A DNA stretch of 64,000 nt from Nonomuraea maritima (GTDB taxonomy: Bacteria; Actinomycetota; Actinomycetes; Streptosporangiales; Streptosporangiaceae), in contig NZ_FNFB01000001.1 in assembly GCF_900100395.1 (NCBI RefSeq), positions 248,001 through 312,000 on the forward strand, written 5' to 3'. The translations under genes and the position numbers were made by a program. How positions within the stretch are numbered: position 1 is the first letter of the stretch; each line of letters opens with the position of its first letter. Shown piece by piece: positions 1 through 7,467 of this stretch. The notes below the pieces were generated by a model. That model did not search any database. It was given only the letters and a program-made list of their open reading frames with translations, and was not told the DNA's origin.

Positions 1-535
1 TCTGGGCCAGGGTCCACAGCGCGGTCACCGTGTTGCCGTCGTAGTAGTCCATGACGAGTCCGTCGGTGCCGTAGAGGGTGGACGGGCTGCAGCTGCTGGT
101 CTCGGTCTCCTCGACGAAGCGGTCCATCAGACCGCCGTTGAAGGCCTTCTGTTCACTGCCGTAGGAGTGGGACTGGTCGCAAGTGAGCGCGTGCGCCGCG
201 TCGAGACGCTGCGGGTTGAACGCGTTCGGGTTGTTGGTGAGCAGGTCCGGGTGGGAGATGTAGTTGTTCGGGATCGGCGTTCCCGCCTTGGCGGTGAACG
301 TGGTGCCGTCGGTGTTGGCCGCATGCGGGTAGGTGCCGAAGTAGTGGTCGAAGGAGTTGTTCTCATCGTAGATCACCACGACGTGCTTGATCGGGGTCGC
401 AGTCTTGGCGGAATTGCCGGCCTTCGGTGCGGCGTTGGCTGACGTGCCGAGGTTAGCGACGCCGAACACGGTCGCGGCCAGGGCGGCAACCGACGCGGCC
501 GCGATGGCGGCGCGTTTATGACCGATGGAGCTCAT
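1..535 (-). CDS. Phospholipase C / phosphoesterase-family secreted protein (3' end outside window)
   Basis: This is an N-terminal fragment of 178 codons; the C-terminus runs off the left edge. The ATG at 535 has a GAAAGG ribosome-binding site 9 bases upstream. The first ~36 residues are a Sec-type signal peptide with a long Ala/Val-rich core ending ...SANA-A. The mature part begins with IKHVVVIYDENNSFDHYFG, which matches the N-terminal metal-binding motif of bacterial phospholipases C and acid phosphatases of the phosphoesterase family (PF04185); the usual form is ENRSFDHYFGTYP. A secreted phosphodiesterase acting on phospholipids or phosphate esters is therefore likely. It lies 49 bases downstream of efeB on the same strand and could be cotranscribed. 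The catalytic C-terminal half is not visible, so the exact substrate class cannot be judged. Confidence 0.8.
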   Translation of the reverse strand, partial: MSSIGHKRAAIAAASVAALAATVFGVANLGTSANAAPKAGNSAKTATPIKHVVVIYDENNSFDHYFGTYPHAANTDGTTFTAKAGTPIPNNYISHPDLLTNNPNAFNPQRLDAAHALTCDQSHSYGSEQKAFNGGLMDRFVEETETSSCSPSTLYGTDGLVMDYYDGNTVTALWTLAQ

Positions 536-584
536 TGCATGGTGCCTTTCGGGTTTCTTTTTGGTTGGTGCTTCGGCGGGCCGG

Positions 585-1865
585 TCAGTTCATCAGGGTC
601 CGGCCGAGCCAGTCGTTGGAGTCGCGGACACCGGGCAGCGCGAAGTAGTAGCCGCCGCCGAACGGCGATATGTAGTCGGTCAGGGCTTCATCGGCCAGCC
701 GCTGCTGCACGGCGGCGAACTGCCGCTTGATGTCTTGGTTGAAGGTCGTGAAGATGAGGCCCATGTCGAGCTGGCCGTTGGTGTCGGTGCCGGCGTTGTA
801 GTTGTAGCCGCGACGCAGCAGCCGCGAAGAGTCGGTCGCGGGCGTACGCGGGTTGGCGAGCCGGATGTGGGCGCCGGTGGGGATCGCGTCACCGTTCGGG
901 TCGTTGAGGTAGTCCGGAGTGTCCGTCTCGTTGACTCCGGTCAGGGGCGCGCCGACGTCGCGTGAGCGGCCGATCATGTTCTCCTGCTCGCGCAGCGAAA
1001 CCCGGTCCCAGAACTCGACCAGCATGCGGATGAGCCGGACGACGTGGTAGCTGCCGCCCGCGGTCCAGGCGGGTTCGCTACCGTCGGTCGCGGCCCAGAC
1101 CAGCCGTGCCATCTCGGCCGGGTCGTCGATGTTCGGGTTCGCGGTGCCGTCCTTGAACCCCATCAGGTTGCGGGGTGTTCCGGTCGGGCGAGGCGGGGAG
1201 ATGAACCCGTCGGTCCGCCACCGGACAGCCATGCCTCCGCGGGTGGCGCGGGTGATGTCGCGCATGGCGTGGATCACGGTGTCGGCATGGTCGGCGCGCA
1301 ACTGCAGCAGGAGGTCCCCGTCACACATGTCGCGGCGCAGCGCGTCGTTCGGGAAGTCCGGCATCGTCACCAGCCGGGCCGGTTTCCGATCCGCCAGCCC
1401 GTAACGGTCATCGAACAAGCTCGCGCCCACCGACAGCGTCACGGTCAGACCATCCGGGCTGATGTCGGGCCCCACGACGCCGGAGTCCGACGGCGGCGCC
1501 GAGATGCCGACCGACGGCGGCGCACCACCAGCAACCAGAAACCGTGCCCGGCCAGTGACCGCCTGGAACAGCTCGGACAGCTCGGCACGATCGGCTGCGG
1601 TGACATCGAGCGCCAGGAATGCCGCTGCGGCTTGGGGCGGAGTGAGCACGCCCTGCTGGTGCTCGCCGTGGAAGGCGAACCGCCTGGGCGCGGCCGACGA
1701 ATCCGCAGCCGATGGCGCTGCGTCGGCGCGAACGGCCGCCGCACCGATCCCCGCGCCGAGGGCGGCGGTGCCGAGGCTCGCGCCGACCGCGCCCAGGAAC
1801 CCACGCCGGCCCACCATCCGCGTGGGGCCGGTTCCGCCCGTGCCGGCGTTCCGGTTCCGGGTCAC
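585..1865 (-). CDS. efeB: Deferrochelatase / DyP-type peroxidase EfeB
   Basis: This is a heme peroxidase of the dye-decolourising family, secreted by the Tat route and normally paired with EfeO in ferrous iron uptake. I place the start at GTG 1865 because it overlaps the efeO stop by four bases (GTGA); an ATG at 1817 is an alternative. Near the N-terminus, [14 protein letters not shown] is a twin-arginine signal. The DyP fingerprint GFKDGTANP (GxxDG, distal Asp) lies in the middle of the protein, and the proximal heme-ligand region appears as [10 protein letters not shown]. The length, ~426 residues, is normal for EfeB. The protein ends LGRTLMN. Translational coupling to efeO supports the assignment. 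No truncation is seen. Confidence 0.92.
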   Translation of the reverse strand: MTRNRNAGTGGTGPTRMVGRRGFLGAVGASLGTAALGAGIGAAAVRADAAPSAADSSAAPRRFAFHGEHQQGVLTPPQAAAAFLALDVTAADRAELSELFQAVTGRARFLVAGGAPPSVGISAPPSDSGVVGPDISPDGLTVTLSVGASLFDDRYGLADRKPARLVTMPDFPNDALRRDMCDGDLLLQLRADHADTVIHAMRDITRATRGGMAVRWRTDGFISPPRPTGTPRNLMGFKDGTANPNIDDPAEMARLVWAATDGSEPAWTAGGSYHVVRLIRMLVEFWDRVSLREQENMIGRSRDVGAPLTGVNETDTPDYLNDPNGDAIPTGAHIRLANPRTPATDSSRLLRRGYNYNAGTDTNGQLDMGLIFTTFNQDIKRQFAAVQQRLADEALTDYISPFGGGYYFALPGVRDSNDWLGRTLMN

Positions 1866-3112
1866 TGGTCGGCCACCCTCGGGTCGGTGATCGCGGCGAT
1901 CGGGGCGAGCAACTCCACGGTGCGCTCCAGGTCGGCGTCGAGCGCTTCGCGCTGGGCGCGGTCCAGCGAATCCAGCGCCCGCCAGGTACCGCCGGTCTGG
2001 TAGGAGGCAACCAAGGTCGCGGTGCGGGCCAGCCATGCGTCCGCGTCGCTCAGCCCGGCGTAGCGGGGTGTCACGAGGGGGCGGATCGGCTCGAGCACCG
2101 CGCGGGTCGCCTCGATATCGGCAGCGATCACCGCCAACCCGGTGTGCGAACCGGCGTCGTCGGCGCCAGTGAGGGTGAACTGGATCGCGTCTTCCAAGAT
2201 CTCATGCGAACGCAGACCGAGATCGATGGCGTTCACCGGGGTCTTGGCCAGCGTCGCCGTCAACGATCCGATATCGGTGATGAGCCGCGAGGCAACCGGC
2301 GCGGCGTCGGCGATCGGTCGATCGCTCCACAACAGCGCCTCGATCTTGCGCAGCCCGTGCAGATCGGAGTCCTCCAGCGCCGAGCTACCGGCGGCTGGAT
2401 CACCATCAACAGCGTCGGCCAGATCCCCGAACGCCCCGTAGGCCGCACCGAGGCGCGAGTAGTCCTGCTGGGCCGTCAGCCAAGCCGCCTGTGAGACAGC
2501 ACGGTCGCCACTCACAATCGCTGTGGCGAGTCGTTGCGCGTCGCTCGCCAGTCCCTTGATACGGGAGTCGACCCACTCGTTGTAGGTGTGAGCGGCGGGA
2601 AGCAAATCCGCTCGGGTCACCACCTCGATGCCAGGAGTCGGGACAAGCCCAGCCGGGGAATCGCGCACCGTCACCACCGGCCCGGCGATCGGATCGTTAC
2701 CAGCCGGCATACACACGAACCGGTACCGGCCGTCGGCGAGAGTGACCCGCAGGTGGTAGACCGTGCTCGGGCCCAGACCCTCAGCCTCGGCATACACCTT
2801 CCGGTCATCGGCCCCTTCGAGGTAGACCGCTTCACCGGCGATGGTGGAATTCGACACCGCGAAATCGAACGCGCCGCCGGTGGCCGGACCCGACCAGCCG
2901 TCACCACATGCATCGAAGCCGTTCACAACCGCTATCGCGCCCGCCGAAGGCGTAGACGGCTCCCGACTTGCACCGAAGGTCCGCGACACGAACACCGCAC
3001 TCACTGCAACGATCACGACCGTAACGATCACGGCCGCAACAACCGACAGCCGCCGCCCGCCTGGTACGACAAAAACGGAAGAACGCACAGCAAGGACTCG
3101 CAAGGTAGACAT
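1862..3112 (-). CDS. efeO: EfeO iron-uptake protein (cupredoxin + M75/imelysin-like domain)
   Basis: This is the periplasmic or cell-surface component of the EfeUOB iron transporter. From ATG 3112 (the frame is open further upstream) there is an N-terminal membrane segment around residues 20-45 ([19 protein letters not shown]). A cupredoxin-like domain follows, with Cys and Met near DACGDGW and FVCMPAG. The M75 imelysin-like domain then carries the HxxE metal motif in [11 protein letters not shown]. The length of ~416 residues fits two-domain EfeO. It overlaps efeB by 4 bases. No efeU permease is present upstream; that side is occupied by a Nudix remnant and a decayed transposase. The RBS is weak, so the exact start is uncertain. 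Confidence 0.88.
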   Translation of the reverse strand: MSTLRVLAVRSSVFVVPGGRRLSVVAAVIVTVVIVAVSAVFVSRTFGASREPSTPSAGAIAVVNGFDACGDGWSGPATGGAFDFAVSNSTIAGEAVYLEGADDRKVYAEAEGLGPSTVYHLRVTLADGRYRFVCMPAGNDPIAGPVVTVRDSPAGLVPTPGIEVVTRADLLPAAHTYNEWVDSRIKGLASDAQRLATAIVSGDRAVSQAAWLTAQQDYSRLGAAYGAFGDLADAVDGDPAAGSSALEDSDLHGLRKIEALLWSDRPIADAAPVASRLITDIGSLTATLAKTPVNAIDLGLRSHEILEDAIQFTLTGADDAGSHTGLAVIAADIEATRAVLEPIRPLVTPRYAGLSDADAWLARTATLVASYQTGGTWRALDSLDRAQREALDADLERTVELLAPIAAITDPRVADQ

Positions 3113-3237
3113 CTGGTAACAAACTGAACTTAAGGCCACACTTAGCAGCACAGTCGTTTGACGCACGAGTCTTCCCGCGAGCTTCATGCTCAGTTCAGCG
3201 ACACCGCCCAGAGTGTCAAGAAATGTTCATTCGGGCG

Positions 3238-3456
3238 TTATCCCGGCTGCTCAGCCCTGTCGTTGTCGCTGCGCCGGATCATGAGAATGTCGCCGGCATC
3301 TTTGGTGACCACGACGTTGACCGAGGGGGACGAGGATGTTGGGCTTCGGGGCTGGAGGATCGTCGTGATAGTCGATCCGGCGTAGCCATAGATCATGACC
3401 CTATCGGGCTGGCTTGGTCCGGACCTTCCGTAGCTGTCGACGTAGATGGTGATCAT
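3238..3456 (-). pseudogene. N-terminal remnant of a Nudix hydrolase-like gene
   Basis: The 72-residue reading frame contains SVNVVVTKDAGDILMIRRSDN. This is the typical first beta-hairpin of Nudix hydrolases, which should continue with NGxWxxPGG and the Nudix box GX5EX7REUXEEXGU. Instead the frame ends after ...DRAEQPG and no Nudix box follows in any frame. The gene is therefore cut after its first strand pair and cannot encode an active enzyme. It lies directly upstream of efeO on the same strand, so it may mark the point where efeU or another gene was lost. Homology is judged from the motif only. Confidence 0.45.
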
Positions 3457-3480
3457 TTCACCACTGAACGTTTTTCATCC

Positions 3481-3859
3481 TCAGGCGGCCTGCGCGACGC
3501 GGTGGTTGTGAAGGACGGCGACGGCCTTGCACAGGTGGCCGACCTTGGAGGGGCTGCAGCGCAGCTTGCGGAGGACCTTCCCGGCCCGTTCGAGGGCGCG
3601 CAGGATGCCCCAGATGCGGGCGGCGCTCAGGTCGTGGGCCTTGCCGGGCAGCGCACCCGAGGTCCCCAGATGGTCGAAACCGGCACGACCTCGGTGAATG
3701 ACTCGCCCTTGCACAGGTAGACCAGCACGAGCAGCGCCTGCTGACCGGGTTCAGCCGCCGCCAAGGCCAGCCGATCGCCTTGCGGTGCCGGCGGATCAGC
3801 CCGGCGACGTAGTTCAGGGTCTGAGGCAACAAATCGACGGCGGCACGATAGAACAGCAA
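3481..3859 (-). pseudogene. Decayed IS5-type DDE transposase
   Basis: Pieces of one transposase are read in three successive frames. From 3859 comes LFYRAAVDLLPQTLNYVAGL followed by RRHRKAIGWPWRRL. In the next frame comes EPGQQALLVLVYLCKGESF. From about 3714 comes GALPGKAHDLSAARIWGILRAL, joined directly to RKLRCSPSKVGHLCKAVAVL. In intact actinobacterial IS5/IS1647-type transposases these blocks occur in this order, but the middle (including the catalytic region between HDL... and ...RILRKLRC) is much longer. There are thus at least two frameshifts and an internal deletion, leaving about 125 codons of a ~260-residue protein. No terminal inverted repeats were found by eye. Confidence 0.7.
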
Positions 3860-4299
3860 CTCGGAGCCTCTGGTTGTAAAAGTTGATCTTGGTCGACAAT
3901 CCTTCTGCCAGAGCCTCGATCATGCCTACCCGCATGGCATGCCCTCGACCTGCGGCTTCAGGTTGATAACCCTCACGGATCCGCGTTCTTACGGGCGTCA
4001 TAGCTGTCGTTCAACCGCCCTCCTTCATGCCGTCAAGCGCGCAGTCCACCAACCGGTACTCGACATCGTCCGGTGACCACCCGAGCTTCTTCGACCACCG
4101 GACATCCGGAAGAACCCGCGTGGAGCGGCTGCGGATCCGCATGGGAAGCGTCGAGCGTGCCGGAGACGCCGGCCATGAATCGTGCCCCTTCATGGCCGGC
4201 CTTCCATCGGATCGCGACACCACTGCCGGCGCGCAACATACCCCTGGCCATCCGGTGCCAGGCCGGGCCCGCAGCCCTCACAGGCCCGCTGGCCCAGGT
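3860..4299. other. Gene-poor degenerate stretch
   Basis: No intact gene is visible here. On the minus strand a 70-codon frame (4011-4223) ends in KKLGWSPDDVEYRLVDCALD, which has protein-like composition but no family that I recognise. It may be the 3' end of another lost gene. The stretch joins the transposase relic to the truncated cupin, and is best read as debris from several insertions and deletions. Confidence 0.4.
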
Positions 4300-4610
4300 T
4301 CAGTCCCAGTCGTGGTCGCTCGGGAGCAGCACCATGTTGTGGGCCCCCAGGATGTCCACCAGTTCGTTGAACTTCTCCTCCGGCCAGGGTTCCGGAGCCC
4401 GGTCCGTCTCGCCGTGGGTCAGGAAGAAGGACTCGGGCCCGGCGGGCGTGTAGAAGACGAGGAGCCTGGCCGTGTTCTGGCTGATGTTCTTGAACGCGTG
4501 GCGGGTGCCCTTGGGGATGTAGAGGAAGTCGCTCGTACCGGCTGTGATCTTCTCATGTCCGTTGATGAACTCGAACTCTCTGGCGCCTTCGTTGCTGAGC
4601 GCTGGAAAAC
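4300..4610 (-). pseudogene. Cupin-domain protein, 5' end lost
   Basis: The C-terminal ~100 residues of a single-domain cupin are readable: a strand ...EFEFINGHEKITAGTSDFLY, then IPKGTRHAFKNIS (second cupin motif with its histidine), then LLVFYTPAGPESFF. The first cupin motif, which carries the two metal-binding His and a Glu, should precede this and is missing. Upstream of about position 4600 the frame continues only into the antisense of the neighbouring hydrolase (MPAVGCFPA...). The gene has therefore been cut at 4595-4625 by the same junction that removed the 5' end of the divergent hydrolase. An ATG at 4626 exists but is fortuitous. Confidence 0.7.
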
Positions 4611-4624
4611 ATCCCACTGCGGGC

Positions 4625-5161
4625 ATGCACGACGATGCGGCCCTGCTGAGCGAGGTGCTGGCGTCGACCGACGGGCCGGTCGTAGTGCTGGGTCACTCCT
4701 ACGGGGGCATCCCGATCACCGAGGCCGCCGCGGGGGCCGGTAACGTCGAGCGGCTGATCTACCTGGCCGCGTACATGCCGGCCAAGGGGCAGTCGATGTA
4801 CGCGATCCATGGCCTTCCCGACCCCGAGGACACCACCGGCCTGTTTCCCCTGATCGACGAACCACGCACCTCGCTCTATGGCGATCTGCCCGACGCCAAG
4901 GCCGAGCAGGCCCTCAGCATGCTGGTCAACCAGACGATCCGCTCGTTCGCGGAGAAGGTCGACGCTGCTGCCTGGCAGGACATCCCGTCCACCTACATCC
5001 TCACCGAGCACGACAGGGCCATCCCGCCCGCGCTGCAGGAGCAAATGGCGGCCCAGGCCACCGAGACGCGCCGCCTCGTCAGCGGTCATTCTCCGTTCCT
5101 GTCACAGCCGGGTGACCTGGCCGCCCTCATCGACGGAACAGCGCGATCCACTCAGCGGTAG
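4625..5161 (+). pseudogene. Alpha/beta-hydrolase, N-terminal third lost
   Basis: From ATG 4625 the protein reads MHDDAALLSEVLASTDGPVV and then the nucleophile elbow GHSYGG. The acid region LTEHDRAIPP and the terminal His in SGHSPFLSQPGDL follow. The Ser-Asp-His triad is present. However, the family normally has 60-70 more residues at the N-terminus (VLVHGAWHGGWxW..., strands 1-4 and the oxyanion hole), and these are absent. The breakpoint coincides with that of the truncated cupin on the opposite strand. The 3' end overlaps the convergent ABC exporter by 10 bases. A short protein could still be translated from 4625, but I do not expect it to fold. Confidence 0.65.
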
Positions 5162-7014
5162 GCGCTGGCCTGGAGGGTGTAGAGGTCGGCGTAGAGACCG
5201 TTCAGGGACATGAGCGTCTCGTGGTCACCCTCCTCGGTGACCTTTCCGTGGGCCAGGACGTAGATGCGGTCGGCGTAGCGGACACTGGCCAGGCGGTGGG
5301 TGATGAGCAGGACGGTGCGGCCGTCGGAATGGGCGCGGATGCGTTCGAAGAGCGCGTGTTCGGCCCGGGCGTCGAGGGCGGCCGTGGGCTCGTCGCAGAT
5401 CAGCAGGACGGCGTCGCGATGGAAGCCTCGCGCCACGGCGATGCGCTGCCACTGACCGCCCGAGAGCTCGTGGCCGTCCTTGAAACGGCGGTCGAGCAGG
5501 GTGCGGTAGCCGTTGGGCAGGCCGGCGACCACCTCGTCGGCCCCTGCCACGGCCGCGGCCGCGTGCAGCGCCGGCTCGCCCTTGTCGGTGCCCATCGTGA
5601 TGTTGTACCGGGCGGTCAGGGGCCAGCGGGTGTGGTCCTGCGCGATCACGGCGGTGCGCAGTCGCAGCTCGTCGGGGTCGACCTCGCGCAGGTCGGTGTC
5701 GTCCCAGTGGACGGTGCCCGAGTCGGGTTCGTACAGCCCCGCGAGGATCTTGGCGAGGGTGCTCTTGCCGGAGCCGTTCTCGCCGACGAGCGCGATGACC
5801 TCACCCTGTTTGATCTCCACCGAGACGCCGGCCAGGGCGGGCGTCTCGGTGCCCGGATAGGTGAACACGACGTCGCGCGCCGTGACGGCGGAGAAGCGCG
5901 TGGGGGCGGCGAGCGAGCGGGGGCGGGTCAGCCGCCGCTCGGCCTCGCCGCAGAACTCGAGGAAGTCGGTGAAGTAGAGGCCCTGCTCGTAGAGGCGGTT
6001 GGTGGCGTACATGAGGTTGGCCAGCGACGTCTGACCCGTGCGGATGGCGAGGACCGCGGTGCCGGCCACGGCCAGCGGGATCGCCGCCACCGCCAGCAGG
6101 ATGCCGAGCACCACGTAGACGAGGGCGGTGCCGAGGCCGCCGAGCGCCTCGCCGACGAGCCGGGCGGACGTCTGGCGCCGGGCCAGGGTCAGCATGATGT
6201 CTTGTTCGGCCTTGGCCACCGCGTCGTACAGGCGCATGAGGAAGCCGCGCATCGTGAACGCGCGCACCTCGGCCGCGGACTCACGTTCGGCCAGCAGGCG
6301 CCCGATGATCCACTTGCGGCGGTGGGCGGGGATGAGGGAGTACATCGTCGCGTAGCGCATGCGGGCGCTGCGCACCGCCGCCCAGGCGTCGGGCAGCACC
6401 GCGAGCAGGAGCAGCGGGAGCAGCACCGGGTGGAGAATGCCCAGCACGCCGCCCACGGCCGTGATGCCGACCAGCGCGGTGACCACGTCGGCGGCCGCCG
6501 ACACCACGTATTCGGCGGTGTAGACGCCGCGGGCGTTGGCGCGTTCCAAGGAGTCGTGGAAGTCGGGGTCGTCGTAGGCGACCAGCTCCACCTGGCTGGT
6601 CAGGCCGTACAGACGCTCCTCGGTGAGGCGGACGATCTGCGGGGCGAGGCGGGACTCCGCCCAGCCCGCGCCCGCCTGCACGGTGGCGCGCAGCGCGGCC
6701 GCGACGGCGACCAGCGCGAGGCTGGGCAGCGCGGCGACGACGCGGTCGGGGGTAGGGCCATCGGCGAACAGCGCGCCGAGGACGCCGGTGGTGGCCAGCA
6801 GGCCGAACGCGGTGAACGCGCCGCCGAGCAGGTTGAGCGCGACGACGGCCAGCGTGTCGCGCCTGCTCGCCTGGCAGGCCATGCGCAGCGCCTGGGAGAC
6901 GAGCGAGGGGAGCCTTCTGGCGATGGTCAGGAAGCCGACCTGCGCCATCTGATCGGTGTGGACGCTCCAGCTGGGGAAGGAGATCTCGCCGAGTTCGAGG
7001 GACTCATTCTGCAT
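5152..7014 (-). CDS. ABC exporter, fused permease-ATPase
   Basis: This is a half-transporter of ~620 residues that would act as a dimer exporting a peptide, lipid or drug. I chose ATG 7014 (MQNESLELGEISFPSW); the open frame upstream runs into repeats. Five to six hydrophobic segments occupy roughly residues 50-320 (for example VVALNLLGGAFTAFGLLA). The C-terminal ATPase has Walker A GENGSGKST, Q-loop IAQDHTRW, signature LSGGQWQRI, Walker B LLICDEPTAALD and the H-switch ITHR. No N-terminal C39 peptidase domain is present. The family resembles ABC exporters of actinobacterial peptide clusters, but no precursor peptide is recognisable nearby. It is transcribed divergently from the SbmA/BacA-like transporter. 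Confidence 0.85.
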   Translation of the reverse strand: MQNESLELGEISFPSWSVHTDQMAQVGFLTIARRLPSLVSQALRMACQASRRDTLAVVALNLLGGAFTAFGLLATTGVLGALFADGPTPDRVVAALPSLALVAVAAALRATVQAGAGWAESRLAPQIVRLTEERLYGLTSQVELVAYDDPDFHDSLERANARGVYTAEYVVSAAADVVTALVGITAVGGVLGILHPVLLPLLLLAVLPDAWAAVRSARMRYATMYSLIPAHRRKWIIGRLLAERESAAEVRAFTMRGFLMRLYDAVAKAEQDIMLTLARRQTSARLVGEALGGLGTALVYVVLGILLAVAAIPLAVAGTAVLAIRTGQTSLANLMYATNRLYEQGLYFTDFLEFCGEAERRLTRPRSLAAPTRFSAVTARDVVFTYPGTETPALAGVSVEIKQGEVIALVGENGSGKSTLAKILAGLYEPDSGTVHWDDTDLREVDPDELRLRTAVIAQDHTRWPLTARYNITMGTDKGEPALHAAAAVAGADEVVAGLPNGYRTLLDRRFKDGHELSGGQWQRIAVARGFHRDAVLLICDEPTAALDARAEHALFERIRAHSDGRTVLLITHRLASVRYADRIYVLAHGKVTEEGDHETLMSLNGLYADLYTLQASAYR

Positions 7015-7125
7015 GCTGAGAGTGTGTACGCGGGCACCGACAGTTTCTGTTCCCGCGAGCACACCCTGCCGGACTCCTACCGCCCGGCCGTCCTCCCGTG
7101 CGGCCCGCAACGGACGCAGCGGCCA

Positions 7126-7320
7126 TTTCGGGTGGCGGTCCTGAAAGGGGTTGAGAGGGTCGAGCGCTTTCGGTGGCGGCCCGAAAGGTTCGGAGGGGCG
7201 GTCGCTTCCGGTGGCGGCCCTGAGAGGCTTGGAGGGGCGGTCGGTTTCGGTGGCAGCCCTGAGAGGCTCGGAGGGGCGGTCGGTTTCGGTGGGGGCTCGG
7301 TGGGGTGGGCGCTTCTGGTG
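7126..7320. repeat. 39-bp imperfect tandem repeat, about four units
   Basis: The units begin TTTCGGTGGCRGCCC and end GGAGGGGCGGTCGG. Unit 0 is degenerate (7126-7167), unit 1 is 7168-7205 (38 bp), unit 2 is 7206-7244, unit 3 is 7245-7283, and a partial unit starts at 7284. Units 2 and 3 differ at only a few positions. The period of 39 (13 codons) leaves long frames open on both strands, but these look like a by-product of the repeat. The top strand is rich in runs of three or four G. Confidence 0.8.
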
Positions 7321-7453
7321 TTGTTCGTCGGCTGTGTGGTGGTGGGGTCGGGCTGCGGCGGCCGCTGGGCCAGGGGCGCGTGGGATGGACGCAGATCACA
7401 GGCTGATCACGACAAATTACCTTTTACCCCTACAAAGAGGCATTAATCGGACT

Positions 7454-7467
7454 TACAGTTATTAACC
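7454..7467 (+). promoter_or_regulatory. Candidate -10 element for a leaderless transcript
   Basis: TACAGT at 7454-7459 fits the TANNNT actinobacterial -10 consensus and lies 8 bases before the ATG at 7468. There is no Shine-Dalgarno upstream of that ATG (CAGTTATTAACC). This arrangement suggests that transcription starts at or next to the A of the start codon. Confidence 0.35.

Larger units (their letters stand above)
7015..7467. other. Divergent intergenic region between the two exporters
   Basis: This 453-base region contains no convincing gene. It holds a G-rich 39-bp tandem repeat (7126-7320) and, next to the right-hand gene, an A/T-rich tract with a candidate -10 element. Both exporters must take their promoters from it. 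Confidence 0.6.

Noticed and set aside
5221..7446. A 741-codon plus-strand frame opposite the first ABC exporter, extending through the 39-bp repeats
   Set aside because: The frame is open only because of G/C bias and because the repeat length is a multiple of three. No protein family fits.
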